Notes: generated by a model not told the origin, from the letters alone. Positions 8,636-16,193 are shown, counted from the first letter of the stretch. The stretch is 25,982 bases of DNA from an uncultured Anaerotruncus sp. (GCA_905210995.1 CAJLZE010000032.1:1-25982), one strand, 5' to 3'. Program-made: numbers and translations.

Positions 8636-9302
8636 CGCTCCCGTCTCCTTCGTCATAATCGTCGTCGGGCAGAGTTTCGTCAAGCTCCTCCGTGCCCGCC
8701 GTATAGCCCGACCGCACGCGGCGCGCAAGAATATCGAGCTCACGTCCCTCGAGCAGGTCGACAGAGCCGCCGCAGCTCCCGTCGAACGCGCGGCGCATGA
8801 TGGAAAGCAGCTCGTCATCGCCGAGACGGTCACCCGTTTCGGATTTGAAGCGGTAGAATATCTCGGTCAGGCGCACAAGCTCGTCATACCAGCCGCGGCG
8901 CGAGGAATAAGGAGACGGCGCAAAGGAGCGGGCGATCTTCGGCAGTGCGCTGCCGCCGAATTCGACGCGCCCCGTGTCGGCGAGCGCCTCCGTGCGCACC
9001 GCCGCAAGGGAACGAGCCTCTTTCTCGGTGAGAGAAAGACCGTAAACGGCTGTTTCGCGGTTGACCGCCAGCAGCTCCGCGGCGGCTCGTGCCTCCGCCG
9101 CCGCGCCTAACGCCCCGTAAAACAGGCCGCCGTCGGCGGACGGAATGACCTCCGCATACGACGGACGGCATTCAGGTGCGGCAGAAACAGCGGTCACGTC
9201 GGCGGCACGGATCTCCGCAGCGGTTTTACCGGCAGCTTTTTCGGCATCCCCGACCGATGCTCCGCCCGAACCGCGCGCCGCGCGGTCATCGGAACTTTTC
9301 AT
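8604..9302 (-). CDS. DUF6323-like protein of unknown function
   Basis: A 232-residue soluble protein. The first about 55 residues are a disordered Ala/Ser-rich lead. The core (about 75-205) contains YGLSLTEKEARSLAAVRTEAL, GRVEFGGSALPKI, LTEIFYRFKSETGD and DDELLSIMRRAFDGSCGGSVDLL. These match my recollection of family DUF6323, which co-occurs with DUF6179 in Clostridia. The tail is acidic (LPDDDYDEGDGSDG). GGAGGT sits eight bases before the ATG. It forms a two-gene unit with the overlapping DUF6179-like gene. No function is known to me; the persistent pairing suggests the two proteins act together. Confidence 0.7.
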   Translation of the reverse strand: MKSSDDRAARGSGGASVGDAEKAAGKTAAEIRAADVTAVSAAPECRPSYAEVIPSADGGLFYGALGAAAEARAAAELLAVNRETAVYGLSLTEKEARSLAAVRTEALADTGRVEFGGSALPKIARSFAPSPYSSRRGWYDELVRLTEIFYRFKSETGDRLGDDELLSIMRRAFDGSCGGSVDLLEGRELDILARRVRSGYTAGTEELDETLPDDDYDEGDGSDGFTAERTLF

Positions 9303-9362
9303 TTTGTGTACCTCCGTAATTATTAATAAATTGTAAAATGTGAAATCGTGTGCTTTTACCTG

Positions 9363-9391
9363 TTGACATTCGTGTTGATTTGTGCTATACT
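9363..9391 (+). promoter_or_regulatory. Strong promoter of a non-coding RNA
   Basis: TTGACA (9363-9368) and TATACT (9386-9391) are 17 bases apart. No protein gene follows on this strand, only the structured RNA candidate and its terminator. A second TATAAT at 9467-9472, with no good -35, lies just before the structured core. Confidence 0.75.
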
Positions 9392-9397
9392 ATAATT

Positions 9398-9748
9398 GTA
9401 AACTGGATAGATATATGCGCGTAACATAAAGACACTTGCCTTTATTTTACCGCGCTTTTTTTGCGTTATAATTAACCGAAGGTAAAAAATGTGTGAAGCA
9501 GGCAAAATGTCCGGAAATATAGCGAGCGGCAAGCACCCGCCGTGCATTTGTAAACCATGTGCCTTCACAATTTGTAAACTACCTTGTTCTCGACAAGAGC
9601 CCATCAGCGGCAAAAGTGCCAAGGCGGGTGGAAATCAAACTTCCCCTACGGCTGCAGCCGTGTTTAAGATACGGATCCGGTCAAACGTCACCGGAAGTCA
9701 AAAGCTCCCCTGCCCGATGCCAAGGCATCGGGCAGGGGAGCTTTATGT
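9398..9748 (+). ncRNA. Candidate large structured non-coding RNA (raiA-motif-like?)
   Basis: Between a consensus promoter and a very strong terminator there is about 350 bases with no convincing reading frame but many nested pairings. An outer stem pairs 9479-9484 with 9580-9585 (AAGGTA/TACCTT) and encloses 9492-9498 with 9563-9569 (TGTGAAG/CTTCACA) and a small hairpin 9533-9536/9542-9545. Then follow a GGC/GCC hairpin near 9609-9620, the perfect hairpin 9648-9661 (ACGGC, loop TGCA, GCCGT) and 9677-9681 with 9690-9694. The density of A-rich single-stranded joints between short helices is typical of large conserved bacterial RNAs. The size, layout and Clostridia context suggest the raiA motif, often an orphan RNA, but I cannot confirm the family. 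It lacks the tmRNA, RNase P and SRP signatures; 6S RNA is an alternative. Confidence 0.6.
9701..9744. terminator. 21-bp terminator of the ncRNA, shared with the GLUG gene
   Basis: A perfect 21-bp stem (9701-9721 with 9724-9744) with only AA between the arms. The T-run is short on both strands (TTTATGT forward, TTTTGACTT reverse). It separates the ncRNA from the convergent repeat-protein gene ending at 9767 and probably stops both. Confidence 0.85.
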
Positions 9749-9766
9749 GTTATCACATATCACCGG

Positions 9767-11509
9767 TCAACCGGCAATGTTGTGCTTGCGGGGGATAAGA
9801 GCCACGCCGAGAACAGACACGGCTGCGAGCGCCGCGACTGCAATGTACAGAGCGCTGTCGCCTGTGGGCGGGTTGGGATCCGCAGGAGTGGGCTTGTCGG
9901 GAGTCGCCGTGGTGTTGACATACTTGCCGTCCACAAGATCGACGACCTTGCTGCCCGATTTGGTGGTGGGGTGAGCATCGGTGCCGAGGGTCTGGCGGAA
10001 GAAGTTCTTGCCGAAGACCTTGTTGAGGTTGTATGCAAGCTCGCCGGAGCCGACTGCAGCCGCCGCAACGGTGTCGGTGATGTCGGTGACAGCGGTGTCC
10101 TCGCTGGAAACGAACTCGGCTACGCCTTCAACGATCGTGTTGTTCTTGATGCTGCCGTCAACGGGCTTGAACTTGTTTACATAGACCACAAAGGTCTTTC
10201 CGCCTTCACCGGTTGCAGCTTTGCCGCCGCTGAGGCAGTTGGATATCTGTACGTACTGAGACTTGGTGTATCCGAGAATGCCGGATGCATTTGCCTTTTT
10301 AGTGGAATTGACCTCGCCGAAATTGTAGCAGTAGGAGATGTCGGCGTAGATCTTGTCGTTTTCGTCATTCTTGGCTGCAACATAGCCTACAACGCCGCCG
10401 ATGTTACCGGAGGTTCCGGTTATAGTGCCTTCGTTGCCGCAGTATTTGACACTGGAGACCTTGTGATTGTCGGCAGGCGTGGAATCGGCACCGATGTGAC
10501 CGACGACGCCCGCAGCACCCTTGTTGGGGCTGGAGATATTGCCGTAGTTGAAGCAGTACTCGATGTAGATGACGCGCTCGACCCAGCCGACGATACCGGC
10601 AGTCTCGTCATCGCGTCCGATAACAGAACCGTAGTTGGTGCAGTTTTTGAGAGTGAAAACGATGTTTTCGGGGGATGCGACCTTTTCGCCGGAGCTGAGA
10701 CGTCCCGCGATACCGCCCGCGATGCTGTTGCGGGACTCAATGTCGCCGTAGTTCACGCAGCCGGTGATGGTGGTGGTAAGGTCGATGAGACCGCAGATAC
10801 CGCCGGTCCAGTGATGACCGTAGATCTTGCCCTTGTTGGTGCAGTTCTTTATTGTGATGTTGATCGCATTGTTGTTGAAGTCGGTGCGCGCCACGATACC
10901 TGCCGCGGCATTGCCGTTACCGCCGTCGGCAGTCTTTGCGACAGTGACGTCGCCCTCGTTGACACACCCGTCAACAACGCTGGAAGCAGCATATATCTTG
11001 CACACGATGCCCGCAACGCTGTCGTGAACGGTGCTGCTGGAGTTGGTGATCTTGCCCTTGTTGGTGCATCCCGCAACGGTGGAAGCATTACCGTTCAGAA
11101 GAGCAACGATGCCGGCAGCATGGCCCTTTGAGGTGTTGACGTTTGCCTTGTTGGTCACTTTTTCGATGGTAGCGCCGTCTGCCTCGACGGCAAGGGCAGC
11201 CACCGTGTCGGTGCCGTTTATCTCGCCGGCGACGGTGAGGTTCTTGACAGTACCGGTCACCTTGGCAAAAACGGGAACGGAGGTGGTAACGGTCTTGCCG
11301 TTGCCGTCGAAGGTCCCGCTGAATTCGCCGAAGGAGGCGGTGAGCGTGATGACGGCAGCAAGGTAGTACTTGCCGTCGGGCTTCATGTTCGCAAATTCCT
11401 CGGCGGTGCTTACTGCCGTCCCGTCTGCGGCGGAAACGGATACGAGACCGCCCGACAGCACGGAGAGGATCATAATGACGCTGAGGATTGCAGAAAGTGT
11501 TTTACGCAT
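9767..11509 (-). CDS. Secreted GLUG-type repeat protein with cell-wall sorting signal
   Basis: A 580-residue surface protein. A signal peptide of about 28 residues ends at VSA-ADG. A start block with FSGTFDGNGKTV (about 64-75) leads into some nine to ten repeats of roughly 35-50 residues with the pattern AGIVG...I..C.N.G.I, for example CTNKGKI, CVNEGDV, CVNYGDI, CFNYGNI and CYNFGEV. This is the GLUG-like beta-helical repeat of adhesins and polysaccharide-associated proteins. The C-terminus has a Pro/Thr spacer, NPPTGDS, a hydrophobic segment and a basic tail (IPRKHNIAG): a sortase signal of the NPxTG kind. AGAGGT lies eight bases before the ATG, and a TTAACA-17-TATAAT promoter lies upstream. 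It is probably anchored to the wall for adhesion or substrate binding; the ligand is unknown. Confidence 0.88.
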   Translation of the reverse strand: MRKTLSAILSVIMILSVLSGGLVSVSAADGTAVSTAEEFANMKPDGKYYLAAVITLTASFGEFSGTFDGNGKTVTTSVPVFAKVTGTVKNLTVAGEINGTDTVAALAVEADGATIEKVTNKANVNTSKGHAAGIVALLNGNASTVAGCTNKGKITNSSSTVHDSVAGIVCKIYAASSVVDGCVNEGDVTVAKTADGGNGNAAAGIVARTDFNNNAINITIKNCTNKGKIYGHHWTGGICGLIDLTTTITGCVNYGDIESRNSIAGGIAGRLSSGEKVASPENIVFTLKNCTNYGSVIGRDDETAGIVGWVERVIYIEYCFNYGNISSPNKGAAGVVGHIGADSTPADNHKVSSVKYCGNEGTITGTSGNIGGVVGYVAAKNDENDKIYADISYCYNFGEVNSTKKANASGILGYTKSQYVQISNCLSGGKAATGEGGKTFVVYVNKFKPVDGSIKNNTIVEGVAEFVSSEDTAVTDITDTVAAAAVGSGELAYNLNKVFGKNFFRQTLGTDAHPTTKSGSKVVDLVDGKYVNTTATPDKPTPADPNPPTGDSALYIAVAALAAVSVLGVALIPRKHNIAG

Positions 11510-11579
11510 TGATTGTACCTCTTTTCTGATTGTAAGCGCGGCGTTTTGTTAATAAACGACACGTCTTATTTACATTTGC

Positions 11580-11608
11580 ATTATAGCAGACAAAAAGCGG
11601 TTTGTTAA
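11580..11608 (-). promoter_or_regulatory. Promoter of the GLUG-repeat protein gene
   Basis: Minus strand TTAACA (11603-11608), 17 bases, TATAAT (11580-11585), about 70 bases before the start codon. Confidence 0.7.
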
Positions 11609-11699
11609 TAGCAAATGTTAATTTTAATATACAAAAATGCGTCACAAACGGACATTTGTGCACATGAATCGCAACTTGCAGGGGCGAAAAATGTGAAAT

Positions 11700-11933
11700 T
11701 TGATTGCTACAAAAATAAGTGGCGGTCGTGATGCTCGAAAATATCGCCGTATGCACCCGCCGGGTGCGCCGATCATGCCGTGTTACGGCAAGAAAAAATG
11801 AATGCCGGTGTAAAAAAGGTCCGAGAGCAAATGCCCTCGGCCTTTCCCAGCCTTATTCTGCCGTGCCGCAGGACGACCGAACAATAAAAGAAAAAATCGT
11901 ATCAAACCGCACGGCTGTTGCCATGTAGTGAGA
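11700..11933. other. Gene-less stretch with a cluster of hairpins
   Basis: No convincing coding frame. Two tight hairpins stand in a row, GCACCC-GCC-GGGTGC near 11753-11767 and TGCCGT-GTT-ACGGCA near 11777-11791, followed by a terminator-like hairpin at 11812-11845. The arrangement could be a small RNA or the remains of a mobile element; no known RNA family is recognised. Confidence 0.4.
11812..11845 (-). terminator. Terminator-like hairpin with no obvious gene
   Basis: The stem AAAGG(T)CCGAG / CTCGGCCTTT, with one bulge, has six T residues directly after it on the minus strand and TTT on the plus strand. No minus-strand gene ends just upstream of it, so it may stop read-through or an unrecognised small RNA. 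Confidence 0.5.
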
Positions 11934-12115
11934 TATGGATTTGAACTTACGCCGCGGTCGGGGTACGAAGTTAAAAATCTGCTCCAACACCACCCGGGGT
12001 CAAAAAAGAGAATGTTCTGATGTAACTATATCTCCACAACAGATATGAGTCTGCACTCACGTCACGGTCGGGGTATGAAGCTCAAAATCCGCTCCAACGT
12101 CACCCGAATTTAAAA
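11934..12115. repeat. Dispersed repeat B, two tandem diverged units
   Basis: Two units of about 72 bases (about 11934-12006 and 12044-12115) share the order ATATG..., CGGTCGGGGTA(C/T)GAAG, (C/T)GCTCCAAC, CACCCG. They are joined by a spacer containing GAATGTTCTGATGTA. The whole array recurs, diverged, at 16284-16442, close to another gene end. There is no coding frame. It looks like a genome-wide intergenic repeat. Confidence 0.75.
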
Positions 12116-12257
12116 GAAAACTCCTTCCACCGCTGCGCGGTCCCCCTCCCTCGGTGAGGGAGGCTTACTTAATGCCTGCGGATACCATGGTTCCTGCGTC
12201 AAATTTAAAATCACACAAACGCACAAAGTATTGATCTCTTTTAGACGCAGCAAAATG
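12116..12257. other. Gene-less spacer between two repeats
   Basis: No gene and no RNA were recognised. It contains a short inverted repeat, CCCTCCCTCGGTGAGGGAGG, near 12150-12170, related in style to the neighbouring repeat elements. Confidence 0.4.
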
Positions 12258-12344
12258 AAGCTCGGAGTCTTGCCAAGGCTCCCTCTTGAGGGAGCTGTCG
12301 CCGCAGGCGACTGAGGGAGTAAAATTCATTAAAGTAAAAGGAAG
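12258..12344 (+). repeat. Dispersed 87-bp repeat A, copy 1
   Basis: Shares 84 of 87 bases with 16107-16193. It contains two nested hairpins, GGCTCCCTCTTGAGGGAGC and GTCGCC.GCAGGCGAC, then AGTAAAATTCATTAAAGTAAAAGGAAG. The repeat ends inside the first arm of the terminator hairpin at 12336-12370. Confidence 0.9.
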
Positions 12345-12370
12345 GCTTTGCAGCGCAAAGCCTTCCTTTT
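12336..12370. terminator. Bidirectional terminator after the PHP phosphatase gene
   Basis: A perfect 16-bp stem (12336-12351 with 12355-12370) with a three-base loop, A4 at the left and T4 at the right. It lies 20 bases past the stop of the histidinol-phosphatase gene and forms the right boundary of repeat A. Confidence 0.88.
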
Positions 12371-12389
12371 GTCAATTGTTCATGTCTGC

Positions 12390-13172
12390 TCACACCGGCT
12401 TTTTGAGCTCGACCGTTTCAAGCACGTGTATGCCGCAGCGCATCGCAAGCTCCTCGGCTTTTGCAAGCGCCGCAGGGGCTGCTACAGCCGACGGCTTGTG
12501 CGCGTCGGAGCCTATAACGGCTTCGCACCCGACGCCGGCGGCAATGCGCCAGAAGCGTTCGTCCGGGTAATTGCGCCGCGCCGAAATGCCGAGCATATTT
12601 ATCTCAAGCGGCATATTCTCCCGCTTTGCGCTCTCGCAAAGGCGCAGCATATGCTTTTCGTATATCGCCTCGGGCCCGGTATAATGTATGAGGTCGGGGT
12701 GAGCCGAATAGGTGAAGCAGCCCGTCTCATATGCCTCGATGAGCTGATCGACATATCGGCAGAGCACCCTCTCGTCATCGGTCGGATCGCCCGAATAAAC
12801 ACCGTCGTACTCGTCGTTTATGCAATGCTGACCGAGGATCATATAATCCGGCTCAAAGCGGCGCAGAAAATCGAGCAATGCGCCGAAATGCCTAGGATAA
12901 TACTCTGCCTCAAGCCCCGCGTATATCTCAAGCTGTCCGCGATATTTGTCGCGCAGCCCCCTTACCGTTTCGAAATACCCTTCCGCCTCTTCGGGGCGCA
13001 TACGGAAGCTCGAATAATATCCGTCGGGAAAAATATACGGAGTATGGTCGGAAAAGCCGAGTATCCTCAGCCCGCGCTCAAGTGCGAACGCAATGTATTC
13101 CTCTTCGTTGCCGACGGCATGGCGGCAGCGGGGAGTGTGAGTATGATAATTTGCAGGATAGCCTTGGGTCAT
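12390..13172 (-). CDS. PHP-family histidinol-phosphatase (HisJ/HisK-type)
   Basis: A 260-residue PHP hydrolase with the trinuclear metal set in order: NYHTHTPRCRH (His10, His12, His18), FSDHTPY (Asp42, His43), GLEAEYYP (Glu88), GQHCIN (His116), SAHPDL (His158) and GSDAHKP (Asp223, His225). In the family these remove phosphate from histidinol phosphate, but many relatives act on other phosphoesters. No other his gene is nearby, so a different sugar or polyol phosphate is possible. I chose the ATG at 13172, with GGAAAG upstream, over a TTG at 13202 that has no clear ribosome site. It follows the GH36 gene by 26 bases in one operon and ends at a strong terminator. Confidence 0.88.
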   Translation of the reverse strand: MTQGYPANYHTHTPRCRHAVGNEEEYIAFALERGLRILGFSDHTPYIFPDGYYSSFRMRPEEAEGYFETVRGLRDKYRGQLEIYAGLEAEYYPRHFGALLDFLRRFEPDYMILGQHCINDEYDGVYSGDPTDDERVLCRYVDQLIEAYETGCFTYSAHPDLIHYTGPEAIYEKHMLRLCESAKRENMPLEINMLGISARRNYPDERFWRIAAGVGCEAVIGSDAHKPSAVAAPAALAKAEELAMRCGIHVLETVELKKPV

Positions 13173-13198
13173 TTTTTGCGCGCTTTCCGGGATGCCGA

Positions 13199-14926
13199 TC
13201 AATATCTGTATTTTGTGAGCACGATGCGCCCGTTTTCGGGCACACCGTCGATGCGTCCGGTGACGCCGGGCGAGGTCCTGCCGCTTGCCGTCTCTCTGCC
13301 CGTGCAGTCATAAACGGTATAGCAGTATTCGCCGGAGAAGTCTGCGTCGATCATCACGCGGCGGTCGGGCGAGGCGTTGACGATAACGGTCTCCTCAGCC
13401 ATGCTGCCGATGTGGGCGACGCCGCCGGAATAGACCGCGCCGACAAGGGTATCGCCGAGGCGCGACGAGACAAACGGGAAGTTGGCACCGCAGCCGTAAT
13501 AGCTCATCTCACCGTCAAGCAGCACGTTGCGGTATTTTTTCCAGAACACAAGATAGTCGGCGACCATTTCCGCCTGCCGCGGCGTGAGAGCCGAATGGCG
13601 GACGGATATCTGCGGCACCGAAAATAGCACGGCGGTGAGCTGATACGCAGCCTCCTCGGCGCTTTCGTCCGGGTGCCACATCACCATATCGGAGTGCACC
13701 GCCGTCCCGCCGCTCGTCATGCGCAGCGCAAGTATGTGCTGGCGGTTGGTAAAGCTGTCTGCGGGGCAGTCACCGGAACGGAACATATTGCCGTATGTGC
13801 ACATGAGCGGTCCTATGTAGCTCTGTCTGAATTCTATCAGAATGTCCGGTTTTATTTCACGCAGCGCCGCCGACACGCCTTTCATGAGCCTGTCCACCGC
13901 CTCGTGCACCGAGCGGCAGTCCATCCCCTCGCAGAAATTGTTGTTCTGGCGGAAGGAATCCACAAAATCGAGCTTCAGACCGTCAAGATCCCAATCGGTG
14001 ACGGCGCGGCGGTAAAGCTCGATAAGATGCTCGCGCACCTCGGGATAACGCGGGTCGAGCACATACGTCTCCGAGCTGCCGCAGCGGTTGAGCGTTTTTG
14101 TGCCGAATTTTTTGTATACCTCGCTGCCCGAGCCGATAAAGGGCACCGAATACCAGATCATGAATTTCATTCCCGTCGAATGCACCGCGTCGGCAAACGC
14201 ACGCATCGAGGGCACCTTATCCGGCGTGGGCTGCCAGTCGCCGCAGTAGTTGTAGCCGCGCGAATTGTCGGAGGTCTGCCAGCCGTCGTCAACTATCAGC
14301 ACCTCGGCGCCGAGCTTTGAAAAATATCTGCACTCATCGACTATCGCATCAACGTCTATCCTCTGATGATAGCTGTACCATGCCGAATAAAGCGGCTCGC
14401 GCGCCGCATCGGGCACCGGCATCGGCTTCATTCCGGGATATGTCTCCCACCAGCGACGCACATCGGCCACCGCCCGGTAAAACGGAATGTCGCGCGTGTC
14501 TATCCTTACGTCGCACTCATAGTGCGCCACGGGAGCGGCAACGGCGATCTTTACGACACAGTCGAGCATCCCCGTCTCCTCAACGACGCCGGTGTGCATC
14601 TTTACCGAGTTCTCGGCATCGGAGCAGGCTATAGTCTGGCGGTTGCGGTCGGAATAATCGAGATCGGAGATCACGGGCGCGCCGCGCATGGCATATGATT
14701 CGGAATATCCGCTCCAGTTCGCACCTATATTGCGGCTCGTATAGCCGAGCGGTGTCCATACGAGGTTGACGCGCACGTCGGGTATCTGCCACGAAAATTT
14801 AAGATCGAGCGTCCTCGCCCCGTCCGTCGCATCGGCAGAAATATGAACGACGCGGATGCCGTCCTCCGTATCGCGGACGACGTATTCCGCGGAAAAATCC
14901 TTGCAGCAGGAAAGATTAAAATTCAT
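13199..14926 (-). CDS. GH36-like alpha-galactosidase
   Basis: A 575-residue glycoside hydrolase of the GH36/GH27 clan. The (beta/alpha)8 barrel carries SAWYSYHQ (181-188), IVDDGWQ (211-217), the nucleophile motif DGLKLDF with Asp320, IEFRQSYIGP (364-373) and RSGDCPAD with the likely acid/base Asp386. A short N-terminal beta domain (about 1-150) and a C-terminal beta domain (about 490-575) frame the barrel. It is shorter than the roughly 720-residue classical bacterial enzymes and has no signal peptide, so it should act inside the cell on imported galactosides; the exact sugar could differ. The ribosome site AAGGCGG lies ahead of the ATG. A TTGACA-18-TATAAT promoter lies upstream, back to back with that of the divergent phosphodiesterase gene. 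Confidence 0.85.
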   Translation of the reverse strand: MNFNLSCCKDFSAEYVVRDTEDGIRVVHISADATDGARTLDLKFSWQIPDVRVNLVWTPLGYTSRNIGANWSGYSESYAMRGAPVISDLDYSDRNRQTIACSDAENSVKMHTGVVEETGMLDCVVKIAVAAPVAHYECDVRIDTRDIPFYRAVADVRRWWETYPGMKPMPVPDAAREPLYSAWYSYHQRIDVDAIVDECRYFSKLGAEVLIVDDGWQTSDNSRGYNYCGDWQPTPDKVPSMRAFADAVHSTGMKFMIWYSVPFIGSGSEVYKKFGTKTLNRCGSSETYVLDPRYPEVREHLIELYRRAVTDWDLDGLKLDFVDSFRQNNNFCEGMDCRSVHEAVDRLMKGVSAALREIKPDILIEFRQSYIGPLMCTYGNMFRSGDCPADSFTNRQHILALRMTSGGTAVHSDMVMWHPDESAEEAAYQLTAVLFSVPQISVRHSALTPRQAEMVADYLVFWKKYRNVLLDGEMSYYGCGANFPFVSSRLGDTLVGAVYSGGVAHIGSMAEETVIVNASPDRRVMIDADFSGEYCYTVYDCTGRETASGRTSPGVTGRIDGVPENGRIVLTKYRY

Positions 14927-14958
14927 TTTGTGATCCGCCTTTCCGTAAATGTACTATA

Positions 14959-14988
14959 ATTATATAACGTCGGCGTACCGTTTGTCAA
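14959..14988 (-). promoter_or_regulatory. Promoter of the GH36-PHP operon
   Basis: Minus strand TTGACA (14983-14988), 18 bases, TATAAT (14959-14964). Confidence 0.75.
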
Positions 14989-14991
14989 GAC

Positions 14992-15020
14992 TTGAAAAAT
15001 GCGCCGCCGCGTGATATAAT
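14992..15020 (+). promoter_or_regulatory. Promoter of the glycerophosphodiesterase-like gene
   Basis: TTGAAA (14992-14997), 17 bases, TATAAT (15015-15020) with an extended -10 TG at 15012-15013. The -35 box is three bases from that of the divergent GH36 promoter, and together they form the palindrome TCAAGACTTGA (14985-14995). Confidence 0.8.
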
Positions 15021-15062
15021 GTTTACGGTCCGATATGACCGGAAACGGAGAGGAATATTGCA

Positions 15063-15851
15063 ATGAGCAAGGAAAACTTCAGATTTCAGGCACACCGCGG
15101 CGACTCCGCGTTTTATCCCGAAAATACGTTGGTCTCTTATGACGCAGCCGTAAAAGAGGGTTATCAGGTGATAGAGATGGATTCGAAATTCACCCGCGAC
15201 AATGTGTGCATAATGCTTCACGACGGCTCGGTCAACCGCACCTGCCGCACCGATGCGGGAGAGACGATAGCCGAAAAAACGCCCGCCGACACGCTGACGC
15301 TTGCCGAAATAAAAGCGCTCGACGCCGGCCTTTTCAAGGGTGAGGAGTTCCGCGGCACACGCATACCCACGCTTGCCGAAACGCTTGTGTTCCTGCGCGG
15401 CAAGGGCGTGACACTCAAGATGGACAACGTTTTTGAGAGCTTCAACGAAGAGCGCTTCGAAATTTTCTGCCGCACGATAAAGGAAGCGGACATGGAGGAC
15501 AAAATCGCCTTCACCTGCAAAACGCTGCCCTATTTTTCATGGCTTGCGGCAAAGTTCCCGCGTGCCGAGATGCACTATGACGGAATGCTGACCGACGAGG
15601 CGCTCACCTCCGCCGCACGCATTGCGGGCGACAGGCTGACGGTGTGGATACCGTATGACAATCACGCAACGGCATGGTTCAAAGGCAGGAAAGCGGACGC
15701 GGACTTCTGCGCAGAGCTGCATAAGTACGGAAAGGTCGGTATATGGCTGATCTCCGAGGTCTCGGAGCTTGACGATGCGGTCAACCGCTTCGGCGCCGAC
15801 ATAATCGAAACGAACGGCACCCTCAAACCGCAGGCAATAGAGCTTGTGTGA
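15063..15851 (+). CDS. Glycerophosphodiester phosphodiesterase family protein
   Basis: A 262-residue GDPD-fold protein. The family's active-site elements are in order: AHRGDSAFYPENT (His11, Arg12, Glu20, Asn21), VIEMDSKFTRD (Glu38, Asp40), LHDGSVNRT (His53, Asp54) and WLISEV near the C-terminus. The usual E-x-K strand is here TLKMDN (117-122), a divergence that could alter metal or substrate binding. Canonical members release glycerol phosphate from deacylated phospholipids in the cytosol or, when secreted, outside; no signal peptide is present. GGAGAGG lies about nine bases before the ATG. It is divergent from the GH36 operon, and the two may be co-regulated through the shared control region. 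No clear terminator directly follows. Confidence 0.9.
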   Translation: MSKENFRFQAHRGDSAFYPENTLVSYDAAVKEGYQVIEMDSKFTRDNVCIMLHDGSVNRTCRTDAGETIAEKTPADTLTLAEIKALDAGLFKGEEFRGTRIPTLAETLVFLRGKGVTLKMDNVFESFNEERFEIFCRTIKEADMEDKIAFTCKTLPYFSWLAAKFPRAEMHYDGMLTDEALTSAARIAGDRLTVWIPYDNHATAWFKGRKADADFCAELHKYGKVGIWLISEVSELDDAVNRFGADIIETNGTLKPQAIELV

Positions 15852-16009
15852 CGGATGTGCCACAAGGACCGCCGCTCCCGGAAAACAAAAGAAAAACAAA
15901 ATCTGATAATATACGGTATGGTGTGCTTGGTGAAGCCCGATAACGCAACCGCACAAACAAGATTTGATAATGTAGGGGCGGGCGCATCCCGAAAATACAA
16001 TTTGCTAAA
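15852..16009. other. Gene-less region with partial repeat units
   Basis: No gene is seen. The element CAAGATTTGATAATGTAGGGG (15958-15978) and the related CAATTTGCTAAAGTAGGGG starting at 15999 are half-units of a repeat also found inverted at 21921-21940. The second leads directly into the palindrome at 16010-16083. Confidence 0.55.
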
Positions 16010-16083
16010 GTAGGGGAGGGGCTTGCCCCTCCCGCTAAACGAGCACAGATTTCGCTCACGGGAGGGGTAAACCCCTCCCCTAC
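16010..16083. repeat. Palindromic repeat element (paired hairpins)
   Basis: The arms 16010-16034 and 16059-16083 are inverted repeats matching at 23 of 25 bases around a 24-base centre. Each arm is also a hairpin by itself (GGGAGGGG with CCCCTCCC), so the unit can fold as two hairpins or one long stem. This resembles REP/BIME-type intergenic repeats. Confidence 0.8.
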
Positions 16084-16106
16084 GGCAGTAGCCATGTAGT
16101 AGGTTT

Positions 16107-16193
16107 AAGCTCCGAGTCCTGCCAAGGCTCCCTCTTGAGGGAGCTGTCGCCGGAGGCGACTGAGGGAGTAAAATTCATTAAAGTAAAAGGAAG
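16107..16193 (+). repeat. Dispersed 87-bp repeat A, copy 2
   Basis: Differs from copy 1 (12258-12344) at three positions only. It ends at GGAAG, inside the first arm of a different terminator hairpin. Confidence 0.9.

Noticed and set aside
8636..8833. Extended N-terminus of the DUF6179-like protein
   Set aside because: The extra residues overlap the upstream gene, are Ser/Ala/Arg shadow sequence, and a good ribosome site supports the start at 8635.
9398..9748. tmRNA, RNase P RNA or SRP RNA in the structured region
   Set aside because: No tag-peptide frame or tRNA-like ends, no RNase P core motif, and no SRP GGAAG/GCAGC domain.
9782..11131. 449-codon plus-strand open frame, Val/Asp/Gly-rich
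   Set aside because: Mirror of the GLUG repeat gene; its apparent repeats come from the antisense repeat units.
11932..11950. GGATTTGAAC on the plus strand, the complement of a tRNA T-arm-like GTTCAAATCC
   Set aside because: No acceptor stem, anticodon arm or CCA can be built around it, and the words vary between copies of repeat B.
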